Positions 1 through 8,537 of a stretch of 11,972 bases of DNA are shown piece by piece. Within the stretch, counting starts at the first letter, position 1; each line of letters begins with the position of its first letter. The notes beneath the pieces were generated by a model. It saw only the letters and a program-made list of their open reading frames with translations. It was not told the origin of the DNA and ran no database searches. Both the position numbers and the translations under genes were made by a program. This DNA comes from Hyphomicrobiales bacterium (GTDB taxonomy: Bacteria > Pseudomonadota > Alphaproteobacteria > Rhizobiales > Aestuariivirgaceae), in NCBI GenBank assembly GCA_026987255.1, contig JALSNA010000239.1:1-11972 (forward strand), given 5' to 3'.

Positions 1-870
1 GCCGTGGAGGCCATCAATGCCACCTTGCGCGCCAAGGGCTATTGCGCCCCCCAGACCCTGAGCTTCGATCCCGATGCCGGGCTCATGTTGCAGGAGTTTC
101 TCGCCGGCGAGGTCTTCGGCCGATGCTACGAGAAAGGCAACATGCAGGCCCCCCTGCGGGCCGCCGTGGAGCTGCTCGCCGAAATGGCGCGGCGCAATTG
201 GCCAGCTCGGGTGACCTTGCCCGATGGCTCCGTCCATGTCCTGCGCGCCTATGACCAGGCGGCCATGGAAATCGAGGTGCGCCTGCTCACCGGCTGGTTC
301 TGGCCCCATTTCACCGGCGCACCCATCCCTGCCGCCGCGCTGGCGGATTATCTGCGCATCTGGCGCGATCTTCTGCCCCATGCGCGCCGCTCCCCTCCGG
401 TCTGGGTATTGCGCGACTTTCACTCCCCAAATCTCATCTGGCGGCCCGCCGAAGAGGGCTTTGCGCGCATAGGCCTGGTGGATGTCCAGGATACCGTCAT
501 GGGGCCTGCGGCCTATGACCTGGCCTCGCTGCTGCAGGATGCGCGCTTTCCCATCCCGGAAAAGATGGAAAGCGCCATGCTGGAGCACTACATCGGCCTG
601 CGCCGTGAACGTGAAAGGGATTTCGATGCGCGCCAATTCGAGCTGGACTATCTCCTCATGGGCACGCAGCGCGCCTGCAAGGTGCTGGGCATTTTCACCC
701 GCCTCAACGACCGCGACGGCAAGCCCGCCTACCTGTCCAGGATTCCCCATGTGGCGGACTATTTGCGGCGCAACCTGACCGATCCGCGCCTGTCCGCCCT
801 GGCGCAATGGTTCGCCCGCCACCTGCCGCGGGTCATGGAGCCGGGCGGGCTGAAGGAGCTTGTGCCATGA
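1..870 (+). CDS. amgK: AmgK-type N-acetylmuramate/N-acetylglucosamine kinase (5' truncated)
   Basis: Cytoplasmic aminoglycoside-phosphotransferase-fold kinase, expected to phosphorylate the anomeric hydroxyl of MurNAc/GlcNAc with ATP in the peptidoglycan-recycling bypass. The visible C-terminal 289 residues hold the hinge-like LQEFLAGEVFG, a Brenner-type catalytic loop RDFHSPNLIW (catalytic Asp codon 415-417, Asn 430-432) and the metal-binding stretch VDVQD (481-492) followed by GPAAYDLASLLQDAR. This pattern is typical of the AmgK group rather than of antibiotic kinases. The frame is open to the first base. AmgK proteins are usually about 330-350 residues, so some 40-60 residues, including the nucleotide-binding N-lobe start, lie outside. 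In many alphaproteobacteria this domain is fused behind or placed next to TsaE, which cannot be judged here. The GTG at 4 is probably internal. The stop overlaps the murU start by 4 bases, and the next gene performs the next pathway step, which supports the assignment. Substrate is inferred. Confidence 0.86.
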   Translation, partial: AVEAINATLRAKGYCAPQTLSFDPDAGLMLQEFLAGEVFGRCYEKGNMQAPLRAAVELLAEMARRNWPARVTLPDGSVHVLRAYDQAAMEIEVRLLTGWFWPHFTGAPIPAAALADYLRIWRDLLPHARRSPPVWVLRDFHSPNLIWRPAEEGFARIGLVDVQDTVMGPAAYDLASLLQDARFPIPEKMESAMLEHYIGLRRERERDFDARQFELDYLLMGTQRACKVLGIFTRLNDRDGKPAYLSRIPHVADYLRRNLTDPRLSALAQWFARHLPRVMEPGGLKELVP

Positions 871-1601
871 GGATCGCCCGCGCCATGCTTCTTGCCGCCG
901 GTTTCGGCAAGCGCATGCGGCCGCTGACGCTGCACCGGCCCAAGCCGCTCATCGAGGTGGCGGGGCGGCCCTTGATCGATTACGCTTATGATCTCGTGCG
1001 CGCATATGGAGCCGAAACCGTCGTCGTCAACGGCCATTGGCTGGCCGGTCAGATCAGGGACTGGGCAAAGACGAAAACCCCGCCGCCGGTGGTGAAGTTC
1101 TCGGATGAAAGCGATGCAATCCTGGAGACCGGCGGGGGGCTGAAGAAGGCCCTGCCGATGCTCGGCGAAGAGGCTTTCTTCGTGCTCAATTCCGATTGCA
1201 TCGTGCTCGATGGGCAGACCCCGGCGCTGAGCCGGCTGGCCACCGCCTGGGACGATGCGCGCATGGATTGCCTGGTGCTCACCGTCCCCCTGGGGCGCGC
1301 CCGCGGATATGCGGGAACGGGGGATTTCGTCATCGATGCGAAAGGCAAGGTGCGCCGCTGCACGGGCGGAGAACCGGGAGAAATCTTCACCGGCGTCTAT
1401 GTCGTGCATCCGCGCCTGTTCGCCCATGCGCCCGATGGCGCCTTTTCCATGAACGTGCTTTTCGATGTCGCCATGGCGCAAGGGCGCATGTATGCCCTGT
1501 CCCATGATGGCCTGTGGCTGCACGTGGGCACTCCCTTGTCCATAGCGCCTGCCGAGGCGGCCCTGACAGACTGGATGCATTCAGGCAGAATCAGCCCATG
1601 A
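867..1601 (+). CDS. murU: N-acetylmuramate alpha-1-phosphate uridylyltransferase MurU
   Basis: A 244-residue nucleotidyltransferase of the GlmU/RmlA-like fold, expected to make UDP-MurNAc from MurNAc-1-phosphate and UTP in the cytoplasm. The N-terminal nucleotide-binding signature LAAGFGKRMRPLT (residues 9-21) is followed by KPL (26-28). ETGGG at 87-91 and FVLNSD ending at Asp110 (probable metal ligand) complete the family pattern, and FTGVYVVHPRLF lies in the C-terminal half. The protein is slightly longer than the roughly 223-residue Pseudomonas MurU. The start at 867 is chosen because it begins just before the conserved core, overlaps the amgK stop as ATGA, and has AAGGAG at 853-858. An upstream in-frame start at 807 would lie deep in amgK and add only arginine/proline/alanine-rich residues. 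The stop overlaps the addB start by 4 bases. A generic sugar-1-phosphate nucleotidyltransferase is the alternative, but the AmgK neighbour argues for MurU. Confidence 0.9.
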   Translation: MRIARAMLLAAGFGKRMRPLTLHRPKPLIEVAGRPLIDYAYDLVRAYGAETVVVNGHWLAGQIRDWAKTKTPPPVVKFSDESDAILETGGGLKKALPMLGEEAFFVLNSDCIVLDGQTPALSRLATAWDDARMDCLVLTVPLGRARGYAGTGDFVIDAKGKVRRCTGGEPGEIFTGVYVVHPRLFAHAPDGAFSMNVLFDVAMAQGRMYALSHDGLWLHVGTPLSIAPAEAALTDWMHSGRISP

Positions 1602-4600
1602 GCTATTCCACCGCCCGCGGCCGGCCGCGGCTCTATACCATTCCGCCGGATGTGGACTTTCTCCCCGCCATGGCGCGCGCCATGCTGGATGGGCATTTGC
1701 CATGCCCGCGCCAGCAGCGGCCAGCGCCGGAGAGCCTGGCGGACTGGCGCATCTTCCTGCCCTCCCGGCGCGCCGCCCGTGGCCTGGCCGCCGCCCTGCT
1801 GGAGGCCGCCCCGGCGCAAAGCCAGATTCTGGCGCGCATCACGCCGCTGGGCGATCCCTCCGAGGATGAGCTGGCGCTCACCGAAGAGGCCGGCCTTGAG
1901 GCCCTGCAGACACTGCCGCCGCCCATCCATCCGCTCACCCGCCGCTTTGTTCTCGCCCGCCTGGTGAGGGACTGGGCCGGAAAGGATCGCGCCACCCGGC
2001 TGTCCGCCATCATCCGCGCCCATCCCGGCGAGGCCATGAAGATGGCCCGCTCCCTGGGCGAGCTGATCGACAGCTTCGAGAACGAGCAGATCGATTTCTC
2101 CGCCATCGAAACCCTGCTCGATGCCGAACAGCCCGAACACCGCCTGGCGGCCCGCCAGCTTCTGCGCGCCATCCGCGATGGCTATCCCGAGGAGCTGGCC
2201 AAGCTGGGCCTCATGGGCGCGGCGGCGCGGCGCGCCGCCCTGATTCGCCTGCAGGCGCAAAACTTCAGGGCCAATCCGCCATCCGCCCCGGTGATCGCCG
2301 CAGGCTCCACCGGCTCCATGCCGGCCACCGCCCATCTGCTCGCCACCATTGCCCGCCTGCCGCAAGGCTGCGTCATTCTTCCCGGTCTGGACCGGGAGAT
2401 GGACGATGCCGCATGGCAGGCCCTGGAGCCTTCCCATCCGCAATACGGCCTCAAGGCTTTGCTGGAGCACATGGGGGCGGACCGCCACGAGGTGGAGGAT
2501 CTGCCCGCCATCTCGCGCCCCGCCCATGGCCCGGCCCGCACCCGGTTGCTCTCCCTGGCGCTGCGCCCGGCCGCGGTCACCGGCGACTGGCATGGCGTTC
2601 TGGCAACCTGCGGGGCCTCGCACCTGAAAGAGGGGGCAGAAGGGCTGAACCTGATCAGCGCCGCCGATCAGCGCCAGGAGGCCGCCTGCATCGCCCTGAT
2701 CATGCGCGATGCCCTGCGCCAGCCGCGGCGCACCGCCACCTTGATCACGCCGGACCGGGAGCTGGCCCGCCAGGTGCGCGCCGAGCTGGCCCGCTGGAAT
2801 CTGGATGTCAACGATTCCGCCGGATTGCCGCTTTCGGCCACCCCGCCGGGGGCCTTCGTGCGCCTGCTGGCCGAGGCCGCCCTGGAGAGGTTTGCCCCGC
2901 AGATGCTGGCCGCCGTCCTGGCCCATCCCCTGGCCTGTTTCGGGTTTTCGCGGCGCGACTTTTCGGCCCGCGCCCAGGTTCTGGAGGCTGCCGTGTTGCG
3001 CCAGGTGGATGTCTTCGCCGGCATCGATACGCTGCCCGCCATCGTCCGCCGCCGCCGCAAGGAAGCCATGGAGGCTCCCTGGCGCGAACACCGCGCCACC
3101 CGCGCCGTGCATGATCACTGGGACATGATCGAGGAGACGGCTGCCGTCGTGAGCCGCGCCCTGTCGCCTCTTCAGGAGGCCTTTGCCGCCCGCGATGGCG
3201 TCCCCCTGGAGGAGCTGGTGCGCCGGCATCTTGGCACGGCCGAGGCCATCGCCACGCCCGAAGAAGGCGCAAGCGGCCTGTGGCGGGGCCAGGCCGGAGA
3301 GGCCCTGGCCGCCCTGTGCGCCGATCTGCTGGACAACGCCGCCGCCGCGCCGCCCTTCGAGCCGGCCGGATACGCCGCCTTCCTTGCCGGCGAGATGGCC
3401 GCCCGCCCGGTGCGGCCGCCCCAGGCCACCCACCCGCGCCTGTCCATCCTCGGCCTGCTGGAGGCGCGCCTGGTTGGCGCGGACGTGACCATTCTGGGCG
3501 GCCTCAATGAGGGGGTGTGGCCCCAGGTGGCCGAGAACAGCCCGTGGCTGAACCGCCCCGATTGCGAAAAACTGCGCCTGCCCGTGCCGGAGCGCCGCAT
3601 CGGCCTGTCCGCCCATGATTTCGCCCAGGCCGCCGCCCGCCGCGAGGTCTGGCTGACCCTGTCGGAAAAGACCGGCCAGCAACCGGCCGAGCCATCGCGC
3701 TGGATCTTGCGCCTTCAGGCCCTGCTCAAGGCTGCCGGGGCCGGGGACAGCCCCATGGAAGCGGGCGCGAAATGGCGCGCCTGGGCCGGCGCCCTGAACC
3801 AGCCGGAAAGGATGCGCGGCCCCGTTGCGCCCCCTGCGCCATGTCCGCCGGTGGGCCTGCGCCCGCGCAGCTTTTCCGTCTCGCGCATCGCCACGCTCAT
3901 GCACGAGCCCTATGCCGTCTTTGCCCGCGACATCCTGCGTCTCGATCCCATGCCGCCGCTCACCGCCCGGGTGACGCCGCGCGAAAAGGGGCTGATCATC
4001 CATGCCGCCCTGGAGGCCTATGCCCGCGCCCATCCCGCAGCCCTGCCGCGCGATGCCCAGGCGGCCATCATGGAAAGCCTGAAAACCGCCCTTGCGGATG
4101 TTCTGGGCGAGGATGCGCGCGGCGCCTTCTGGCTGGCGCAGTTTGCCCGCATGGCCGCCTGGCTGGCCGCGCAGGAGCGCATCTGGCGCAAGGATGCGCG
4201 CTTCATACGGGCCGAAAGAAGCGCCCGCATGGAGCTTTCCATCGGGGGTGAAGCCTTTGTCCTGACCGCCCGCGCCGACCGCATCGATGAGCTCGCCGAT
4301 GGCCGCTGCCGCCTGATGGACTACAAGACCGGCGTCCTGCCCGCCGTCAGGGCGGACAGCAAGTCCTATTCTCCGCAGCTCGATCTGGAGGCGGCCATGC
4401 TGGCGCGCGGCCTGTTCGAGGACACCCCCAAGGCCGAGGTGGCCGAACTGCTCTATGTGCGCCTCTCCGGCGGCGATCCGGCCGGGGAAATCCGCGCCCT
4501 GAACACTCCGCCGCCGCCACGGCGCGCCAAGGATGCGCTGGCCGGCGCGCGGGCCCTGCTGGCCCAGTATATGGACCCTGCCCAGCCCTATCTGCCGCTG

Positions 4601-4705
4601 GATCATGGCGCGCGCGAGCGCCTGCCCCATGACTTTGATCACCTCTCGCGCTGGCGTGAATGGACGCAAGGGCTGGCGGGACGAACCGGGGAGGACAAGA
4701 CATGA
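1598..4705 (+). CDS. addB: Double-strand break repair protein AddB (alphaproteobacterial type)
   Basis: A 1035-residue partner of AddA in the helicase-nuclease that resects DNA ends before RecA loading. The N-terminal part resembles an inactivated superfamily 1 helicase: where a Walker A loop would lie there is only IFLPSRRAARGLAAALLEA, as in alphaproteobacterial AddB. The conserved segment LGGLNEGVWP sits at residues 633-642. The C-terminal RecB-like PD-(D/E)XK nuclease is complete: His802 in KGLIIHAALEAY, Asp894/Asp897 in ARADRIDEL, and Asp908-Tyr-Lys910 in LMDYKTG. It ends in the family-typical DFDHLSRWREW. No cysteine follows the nuclease motif, so the four-cysteine iron-sulfur cluster known from Bacillus AddB is absent. 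The start at 1598 overlaps the murU stop (ATGA) but has only a weak Shine-Dalgarno, suggesting coupled translation. A start at 1514 would extend into murU and is unlikely. Confidence 0.95.
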   Translation: MSYSTARGRPRLYTIPPDVDFLPAMARAMLDGHLPCPRQQRPAPESLADWRIFLPSRRAARGLAAALLEAAPAQSQILARITPLGDPSEDELALTEEAGLEALQTLPPPIHPLTRRFVLARLVRDWAGKDRATRLSAIIRAHPGEAMKMARSLGELIDSFENEQIDFSAIETLLDAEQPEHRLAARQLLRAIRDGYPEELAKLGLMGAAARRAALIRLQAQNFRANPPSAPVIAAGSTGSMPATAHLLATIARLPQGCVILPGLDREMDDAAWQALEPSHPQYGLKALLEHMGADRHEVEDLPAISRPAHGPARTRLLSLALRPAAVTGDWHGVLATCGASHLKEGAEGLNLISAADQRQEAACIALIMRDALRQPRRTATLITPDRELARQVRAELARWNLDVNDSAGLPLSATPPGAFVRLLAEAALERFAPQMLAAVLAHPLACFGFSRRDFSARAQVLEAAVLRQVDVFAGIDTLPAIVRRRRKEAMEAPWREHRATRAVHDHWDMIEETAAVVSRALSPLQEAFAARDGVPLEELVRRHLGTAEAIATPEEGASGLWRGQAGEALAALCADLLDNAAAAPPFEPAGYAAFLAGEMAARPVRPPQATHPRLSILGLLEARLVGADVTILGGLNEGVWPQVAENSPWLNRPDCEKLRLPVPERRIGLSAHDFAQAAARREVWLTLSEKTGQQPAEPSRWILRLQALLKAAGAGDSPMEAGAKWRAWAGALNQPERMRGPVAPPAPCPPVGLRPRSFSVSRIATLMHEPYAVFARDILRLDPMPPLTARVTPREKGLIIHAALEAYARAHPAALPRDAQAAIMESLKTALADVLGEDARGAFWLAQFARMAAWLAAQERIWRKDARFIRAERSARMELSIGGEAFVLTARADRIDELADGRCRLMDYKTGVLPAVRADSKSYSPQLDLEAAMLARGLFEDTPKAEVAELLYVRLSGGDPAGEIRALNTPPPPRRAKDALAGARALLAQYMDPAQPYLPLDHGARERLPHDFDHLSRWREWTQGLAGRTGEDKT

Positions 4706-7700
4706 GCGCCAGCCGGTCCGAAGCCATCAAGGCGCGCGCCGCGCAACGGCAGAACGAGGTCTCCGATCCGAAGGTCTCCGCCTGGGTCAGCGCCCATGCC
4801 GGATCGGGCAAGACCCATCTGCTGGTCAACCGCATCATCCGCCTCATGCTGGCCGGAGCCGCGCCGGAGCGCATCCTGTGCCTGACCTACACCCGCGCCG
4901 CCGCCGCGGAGATGAAACAGCGCCTGTTCAAGACCCTGTCGGGCTGGATCACTCTCGATGACGAGGCCCTGCGCCATGCCATCCGCGCAATGACCAATGG
5001 CGAAATCCGCCTGCAAGGGGATGAGCTGGCGCGCGCCCGCAGCCTCTTTGCGCGCGCCCTGGAGACCCCCGGCGGCCTGAAGGCCCAGACCATCCATGCC
5101 TTCTGCGAGCGTCTCTTGCAGGCCTTTCCCGTCGAGGCCGGCATGACGCCGGGGTTCGAGGTGCTCGACGAGGCCGCCTCCGCCACCCTGCTGGCCGAGG
5201 CCCGCGCCAGGGTCCTTTCGGGCATGAGCGCGCAAGATGACGCCTCGCGGCGCAAGATGGCGGACGATCTGGCCATCATCACCGCCCATGTCAGCGAACA
5301 GGGCTTCGACGAGCTGCTCACCAGGGTCATCGGACATCGCCTTTTGCTGCGCCGCCTGGCGCAGGAGCCGCAAAGGCGCGCCTTTCTCTTCAGCCGCCTG
5401 CGCAAGCTGCTCGGTCTTTCCGAAGAGCAGGATCCTTCCACGATCATGGAAGAGTGGTTCGCCTCCCTGGATCGCGATTTCCTGCGCCGGGCGGCAAAAA
5501 TCCTGCAAGCCTCCGACAAGACGACCAATCGCGATCAGGGCGCCCGCCTGCAGCGCATGCTGGAGGCCGCGAGGCCTCTGGAGGCCCATGAGGCGGCCCG
5601 TGAGTTCTTTCTCAAGAAGGATGGCGATCCCAAATCCGACGCCAAACTCCTGACCAGGCTGCTCGCCAGGGACAATCCGCAGCTGGCCCGCGATCTTTTC
5701 GACGCCAGGGATGAGTTCGTCCTGTTCATGGATTACCTCAAATCGGCGCGCCTCTATCAGGCCAACAAGGCCCTGCTGAACATCGGGCTGGCGGTCATCG
5801 GCGAATACGACAGGGCCAAGGCGCGCGCGGGCCTGTGCGACTATGACGATCTCATCGACGCCACCTTGCGGCTGCTCTCCGATGACAACATCTCCGCCGC
5901 CTGGGTGCGCTACCGGCTCGATGGCGGGCTCGACCACGTGCTGGTGGACGAGGCCCAGGACACCGCCCCCGAACAATGGGAAATCATCGCCGCCCTGACC
6001 GAGGAGTTTCATGCCGGGGAGGGTATCGAACACCTGATGGAGCGCACCATCTTCGCCGTTGGTGACTACAAGCAGTCCATCTATTCCTTCCAGGGAGCGC
6101 AGCCCGATTCCTTCATCATCATGCGCGATTATTTCGCTCACCGGGCGCAAGAGGCCGGCAGGATCATGCGCGATCTGCAGATGAACACCTCTTTTCGCTC
6201 CGTGCCGCCGGTGCTGCGCGCCGTGGACATGGTCTTTGGCTCAGGCGATGTGGATTTCGGCCAGCAGCAGGGCAAGATGCCGCCCCATGAGCCGGTGCGC
6301 AGCGGCGATGGCGGCCTGGTGGAGCTGTGGCCCCTGGAGGAGCCGCCGCACAGACCGGCGCGCAAAAATCCATGGCAGGCCCCCGGCAAGCTGGATTTCA
6401 TCGAAAAGCCGCGTCTGCGTCTGGCGCGGCGCATCGCGGCCACCATTCGCCGCTGGCTGGATGATGGCGAGATTCTGGTGTCCGAAAACCGCCCCATCCG
6501 CCCAGGCGACATTCTCATTCTGCTGCGCACCCGCAGCGATTTCATGGATGCCATCATCGCCGCCCTCAAGCAGCGCAATATCAAGGTGGCCGGGGCCGAC
6601 CGGCTGAAGGTCACCGGCCACATCGCCGTGCAGGACATGATGGCCCTGGGGCGATTCCTTTTGCTGCCCGATGACGACCTGTCCCTGGCCTGCGTGCTGA
6701 AAAGCCCCCTGTGCGCCCGCGATGACGGCGAGCCCTTCGACGATGACGATCTGCTTGCCTTGCGCACATCCTCCGCTCCCGGCCGCTCCCTGTGGCGGCA
6801 ATTGTGCGACTGGCCCGCCGCCTCACGGGCCGCGCAGGCCTTGCGCGAATGGCGCGACATGGCCGGGTTCGTGCCTCCATATGAGCTTTTCGCCCATATT
6901 CTCGGCCGCCATGGGCGGCGCGCCGCCTTCATCTCGCGGCTCGGACAGGAGGCCGAGGAGCCGCTCGATGCCTTCCTCGACCTGGCGCGGGCCTTCGAGC
7001 GCGAACATGCGCCTTCCCTGACCGGGTTTCTGGAATACCTGGAAATCTCCGAACCTGAAATCAAGCGCGACATGGAGGAGGGCCACGGCGAGGTGCGGGT
7101 CATGACCGTGCATGGCGCCAAGGGCCTGCAGGCCAATGTCGTCTTTCTTCCCGACACCTGCTCCATCCCCGATGCCAGGAAACTGGACTACATCATCGTG
7201 CCGCCCAGCGGGGAGGAGGGAGAGGAAACGCCGCTGTGGACCTTCAACCAGAGCGAACGCAGCCAGACGGCCCAGCGCATGGTGGACTGGACGGTGCAAA
7301 GGAACCGTCAGGAATATTACCGCCTGCTCTATGTGGCCATGACCCGCGCCCGCGACCGGCTCTACATCGGCGGCGTGGGCGATCCGGACAAGCTCAAGCC
7401 GGAAAGCTGGTATGGGCGCATCGCCAGCCATCTGCAAAGGCCCGAATACGCCGTCAAGGGCCCCGATGGGCGGGTGTGCTGCTGGCGGCTGCAAGAACCG
7501 CAGCGCGCCAGGCCGCAAGACAAGGCTGAAATAGCGAAAACGCCCCCCCCACCTCTGCCCGCCTGGGCGCGCGAAATGCCCAGGGCCGAGCCCGCCCCCG
7601 GCCAATGGCTGGCCCCCTCCAGGCTGGGCCGGGAAGAGGAGCAGGAAACCCCACCGGCATCGGCAGCCCTTTCGCCGCTCGGCGCGAGAGAGGAAAAGCG

Positions 7701-8190
7701 CTTCCGGCGCGGTCTCATGATCCACAAGCTGTTGCAGTTCCTGCCCGCTATCGCACCGGGCGAGCGGCGAAAAACCGCTATTGGCTGGTTGAGCGCCCCG
7801 GCCCAGGGCTTCACCGCCGAGGAGGCGGAACAGCTCTTTGCGGAAGCCGCCGCCATCCTGGACGATCCGGGCCTGGCGCCCCTCTTCGGCCCCGGCAGCC
7901 GCGCCGAAGCCCCCTTCGCCGCCAGACTCACCGATGCTTCGGGAGCGGAGTTTCTCGTCTCCGGCCAGATCGACCGGCTGGTGGTGGGCGAGAATGAAAT
8001 CATCGTCGCCGATTACAAGACCTCCCGCCCCGCACCGGCCAGCATCGAGGATGTCCCGCAAGAATACATCCGCCAGCTGTCCACTTATCGCCTGGCCATG
8101 CAGAGCCTGTGGCCGGGCCGGCCGGTGCGCGCCGTGCTCATATGGACCGCCACCCCCTCCTGGATGGAGATCACCCCCGAAGATCTGTAA
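4702..8190 (+). CDS. addA: Double-strand break repair helicase-nuclease AddA
   Basis: A 1162-residue UvrD/Rep-family (SF1A) 3'-5' helicase with a C-terminal RecB-type nuclease, the motor subunit of AddAB. Visible motifs in order: Walker A AHAGSGKT (31-38), TIHAFC (130-135), Walker B VDEAQDT (415-421), motif III VGDYKQSIYSFQGA (453-466), motif V VMTVHGAKGLQ (800-810) and motif VI YVAMTRARDRL (877-887). The nuclease has His1008 in RGLMIHKLLQFLP, Asp1091 in GQIDRL and Asp1104-Tyr-Lys1106 in ADYKTS. All catalytic positions appear intact, so together with AddB this is a two-nuclease complex. The start at 4702 overlaps the addB stop (ATGA) and is preceded by a strong GGGGAGGA at 4688-4695. An in-frame ATG at 4660 would lie inside addB with no comparable ribosome binding site. 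This is the last gene of the operon; no plus-strand gene follows, and the hairpin array begins about 20 bp beyond the stop. Confidence 0.97.
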   Translation: MSASRSEAIKARAAQRQNEVSDPKVSAWVSAHAGSGKTHLLVNRIIRLMLAGAAPERILCLTYTRAAAAEMKQRLFKTLSGWITLDDEALRHAIRAMTNGEIRLQGDELARARSLFARALETPGGLKAQTIHAFCERLLQAFPVEAGMTPGFEVLDEAASATLLAEARARVLSGMSAQDDASRRKMADDLAIITAHVSEQGFDELLTRVIGHRLLLRRLAQEPQRRAFLFSRLRKLLGLSEEQDPSTIMEEWFASLDRDFLRRAAKILQASDKTTNRDQGARLQRMLEAARPLEAHEAAREFFLKKDGDPKSDAKLLTRLLARDNPQLARDLFDARDEFVLFMDYLKSARLYQANKALLNIGLAVIGEYDRAKARAGLCDYDDLIDATLRLLSDDNISAAWVRYRLDGGLDHVLVDEAQDTAPEQWEIIAALTEEFHAGEGIEHLMERTIFAVGDYKQSIYSFQGAQPDSFIIMRDYFAHRAQEAGRIMRDLQMNTSFRSVPPVLRAVDMVFGSGDVDFGQQQGKMPPHEPVRSGDGGLVELWPLEEPPHRPARKNPWQAPGKLDFIEKPRLRLARRIAATIRRWLDDGEILVSENRPIRPGDILILLRTRSDFMDAIIAALKQRNIKVAGADRLKVTGHIAVQDMMALGRFLLLPDDDLSLACVLKSPLCARDDGEPFDDDDLLALRTSSAPGRSLWRQLCDWPAASRAAQALREWRDMAGFVPPYELFAHILGRHGRRAAFISRLGQEAEEPLDAFLDLARAFEREHAPSLTGFLEYLEISEPEIKRDMEEGHGEVRVMTVHGAKGLQANVVFLPDTCSIPDARKLDYIIVPPSGEEGEETPLWTFNQSERSQTAQRMVDWTVQRNRQEYYRLLYVAMTRARDRLYIGGVGDPDKLKPESWYGRIASHLQRPEYAVKGPDGRVCCWRLQEPQRARPQDKAEIAKTPPPPLPAWAREMPRAEPAPGQWLAPSRLGREEEQETPPASAALSPLGAREEKRFRRGLMIHKLLQFLPAIAPGERRKTAIGWLSAPAQGFTAEEAEQLFAEAAAILDDPGLAPLFGPGSRAEAPFAARLTDASGAEFLVSGQIDRLVVGENEIIVADYKTSRPAPASIEDVPQEYIRQLSTYRLAMQSLWPGRPVRAVLIWTATPSWMEITPEDL

Positions 8191-8210
8191 AATCTCAAGA
8201 GTCACCCCCC

Positions 8211-8231
8211 TTTGCACACCCGGACAAAAAA
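8211..8231 (+). repeat. Left copy of 21-bp direct repeat flanking the array
   Basis: TTTGCACACCCGGAC followed by AAAAAA. It differs by a single A/G from the copy at 8661-8681. It starts 20 bp after the addA stop and runs into the A-tract of the first hairpin unit. Confidence 0.85.
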
Positions 8232-8296
8232 AGAGGCCCGCGCCCCCTCCCGGACGCCTCACCTATCCTCTGGGCGGCCGGGCGGGGGAGCGGGCC
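8226..8296 (-). terminator. Hairpin 1 of the array, terminator-like on the minus strand
   Basis: Arms at 8235-8258 and 8273-8296 pair over 24 nt with three internal mismatches around a loop of about 14 nt. The A-run at 8226-8232 becomes a U-tract 3' of the hairpin in a minus-strand transcript. This is the most diverged unit, with different stem bases (CCGG in place of AACT) but a kept fold. It is the last barrier before antisense transcription would enter addA. Confidence 0.68.
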
Positions 8297-8318
8297 GGCG
8301 CGACGCGCCTCAGCGCAC

Positions 8319-8387
8319 AAAGAAAGGCCCGCGCCCCCTCCCAACTGCCTTGCGTATCATCTGGGCGGTTGGGAGGGGGCGTGGGCC
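8319..8387 (-). terminator. Hairpin 2 of the array, terminator-like on the minus strand
   Basis: Arms 8326-8349 and 8364-8387 pair over 24 nt around the loop TTGCGTATCATCTG. The only two differences from perfect pairing are G-T oppositions. The adjacent tail on the minus strand is TTTCTTT (8319-8325 complement), weaker than in the next two units. Confidence 0.7.
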
Positions 8388-8407
8388 GGCGCGACGCACT
8401 TCCGTGC

Positions 8408-8478
8408 AAAAAAAAGGCCCGTGTCCCCTCCCAACTGCCTCGCGCATTATCTTGGGCGGTTGGGAGGGGGCGCGGGCC
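8408..8478 (-). terminator. Hairpin 3 of the array, terminator-like on the minus strand
   Basis: Arms 8416-8439 and 8455-8478 pair over 24 nt with three G-T oppositions. Eight As at 8408-8415 give a U8 tail directly after the stem in the minus-strand RNA, the textbook layout of an intrinsic terminator. Confidence 0.78.
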
Positions 8479-8504
8479 GGCGCGATGCACTTCCGTGCAA
8501 AAAA

Positions 8505-8537
8505 GCAGGCGTGGGCCGGCGCGACGCACCTCCGTGC
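8505..8537. repeat. Partial repeat unit lacking the large hairpin's left arm and loop
   Basis: Only the tail of a unit is present: GTGGGCCGGCGCGACG and the mini-hairpin GCAC-CTCC-GTGC, bordered by A-runs at 8499-8504 and 8538-8546. It explains the 41-bp excess in spacing between the third and fourth full hairpins and looks like a slippage or unequal-recombination product. Confidence 0.8.

Noticed and set aside
807..866. Longer MurU start at 807
   Set aside because: The extra residues lie wholly within amgK, do not resemble the family N-terminus, and the ATGA overlap with AAGGAG upstream marks 867.
1397..4669. Very long open frame on the minus strand (about 1090 codons) opposite addB
   Set aside because: It mirrors the codon structure of addB in a GC-rich genome. 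The translation is low-complexity Gly/Gln/Ala/Arg-rich with no recognisable domain, and the plus strand carries a clear AddB.
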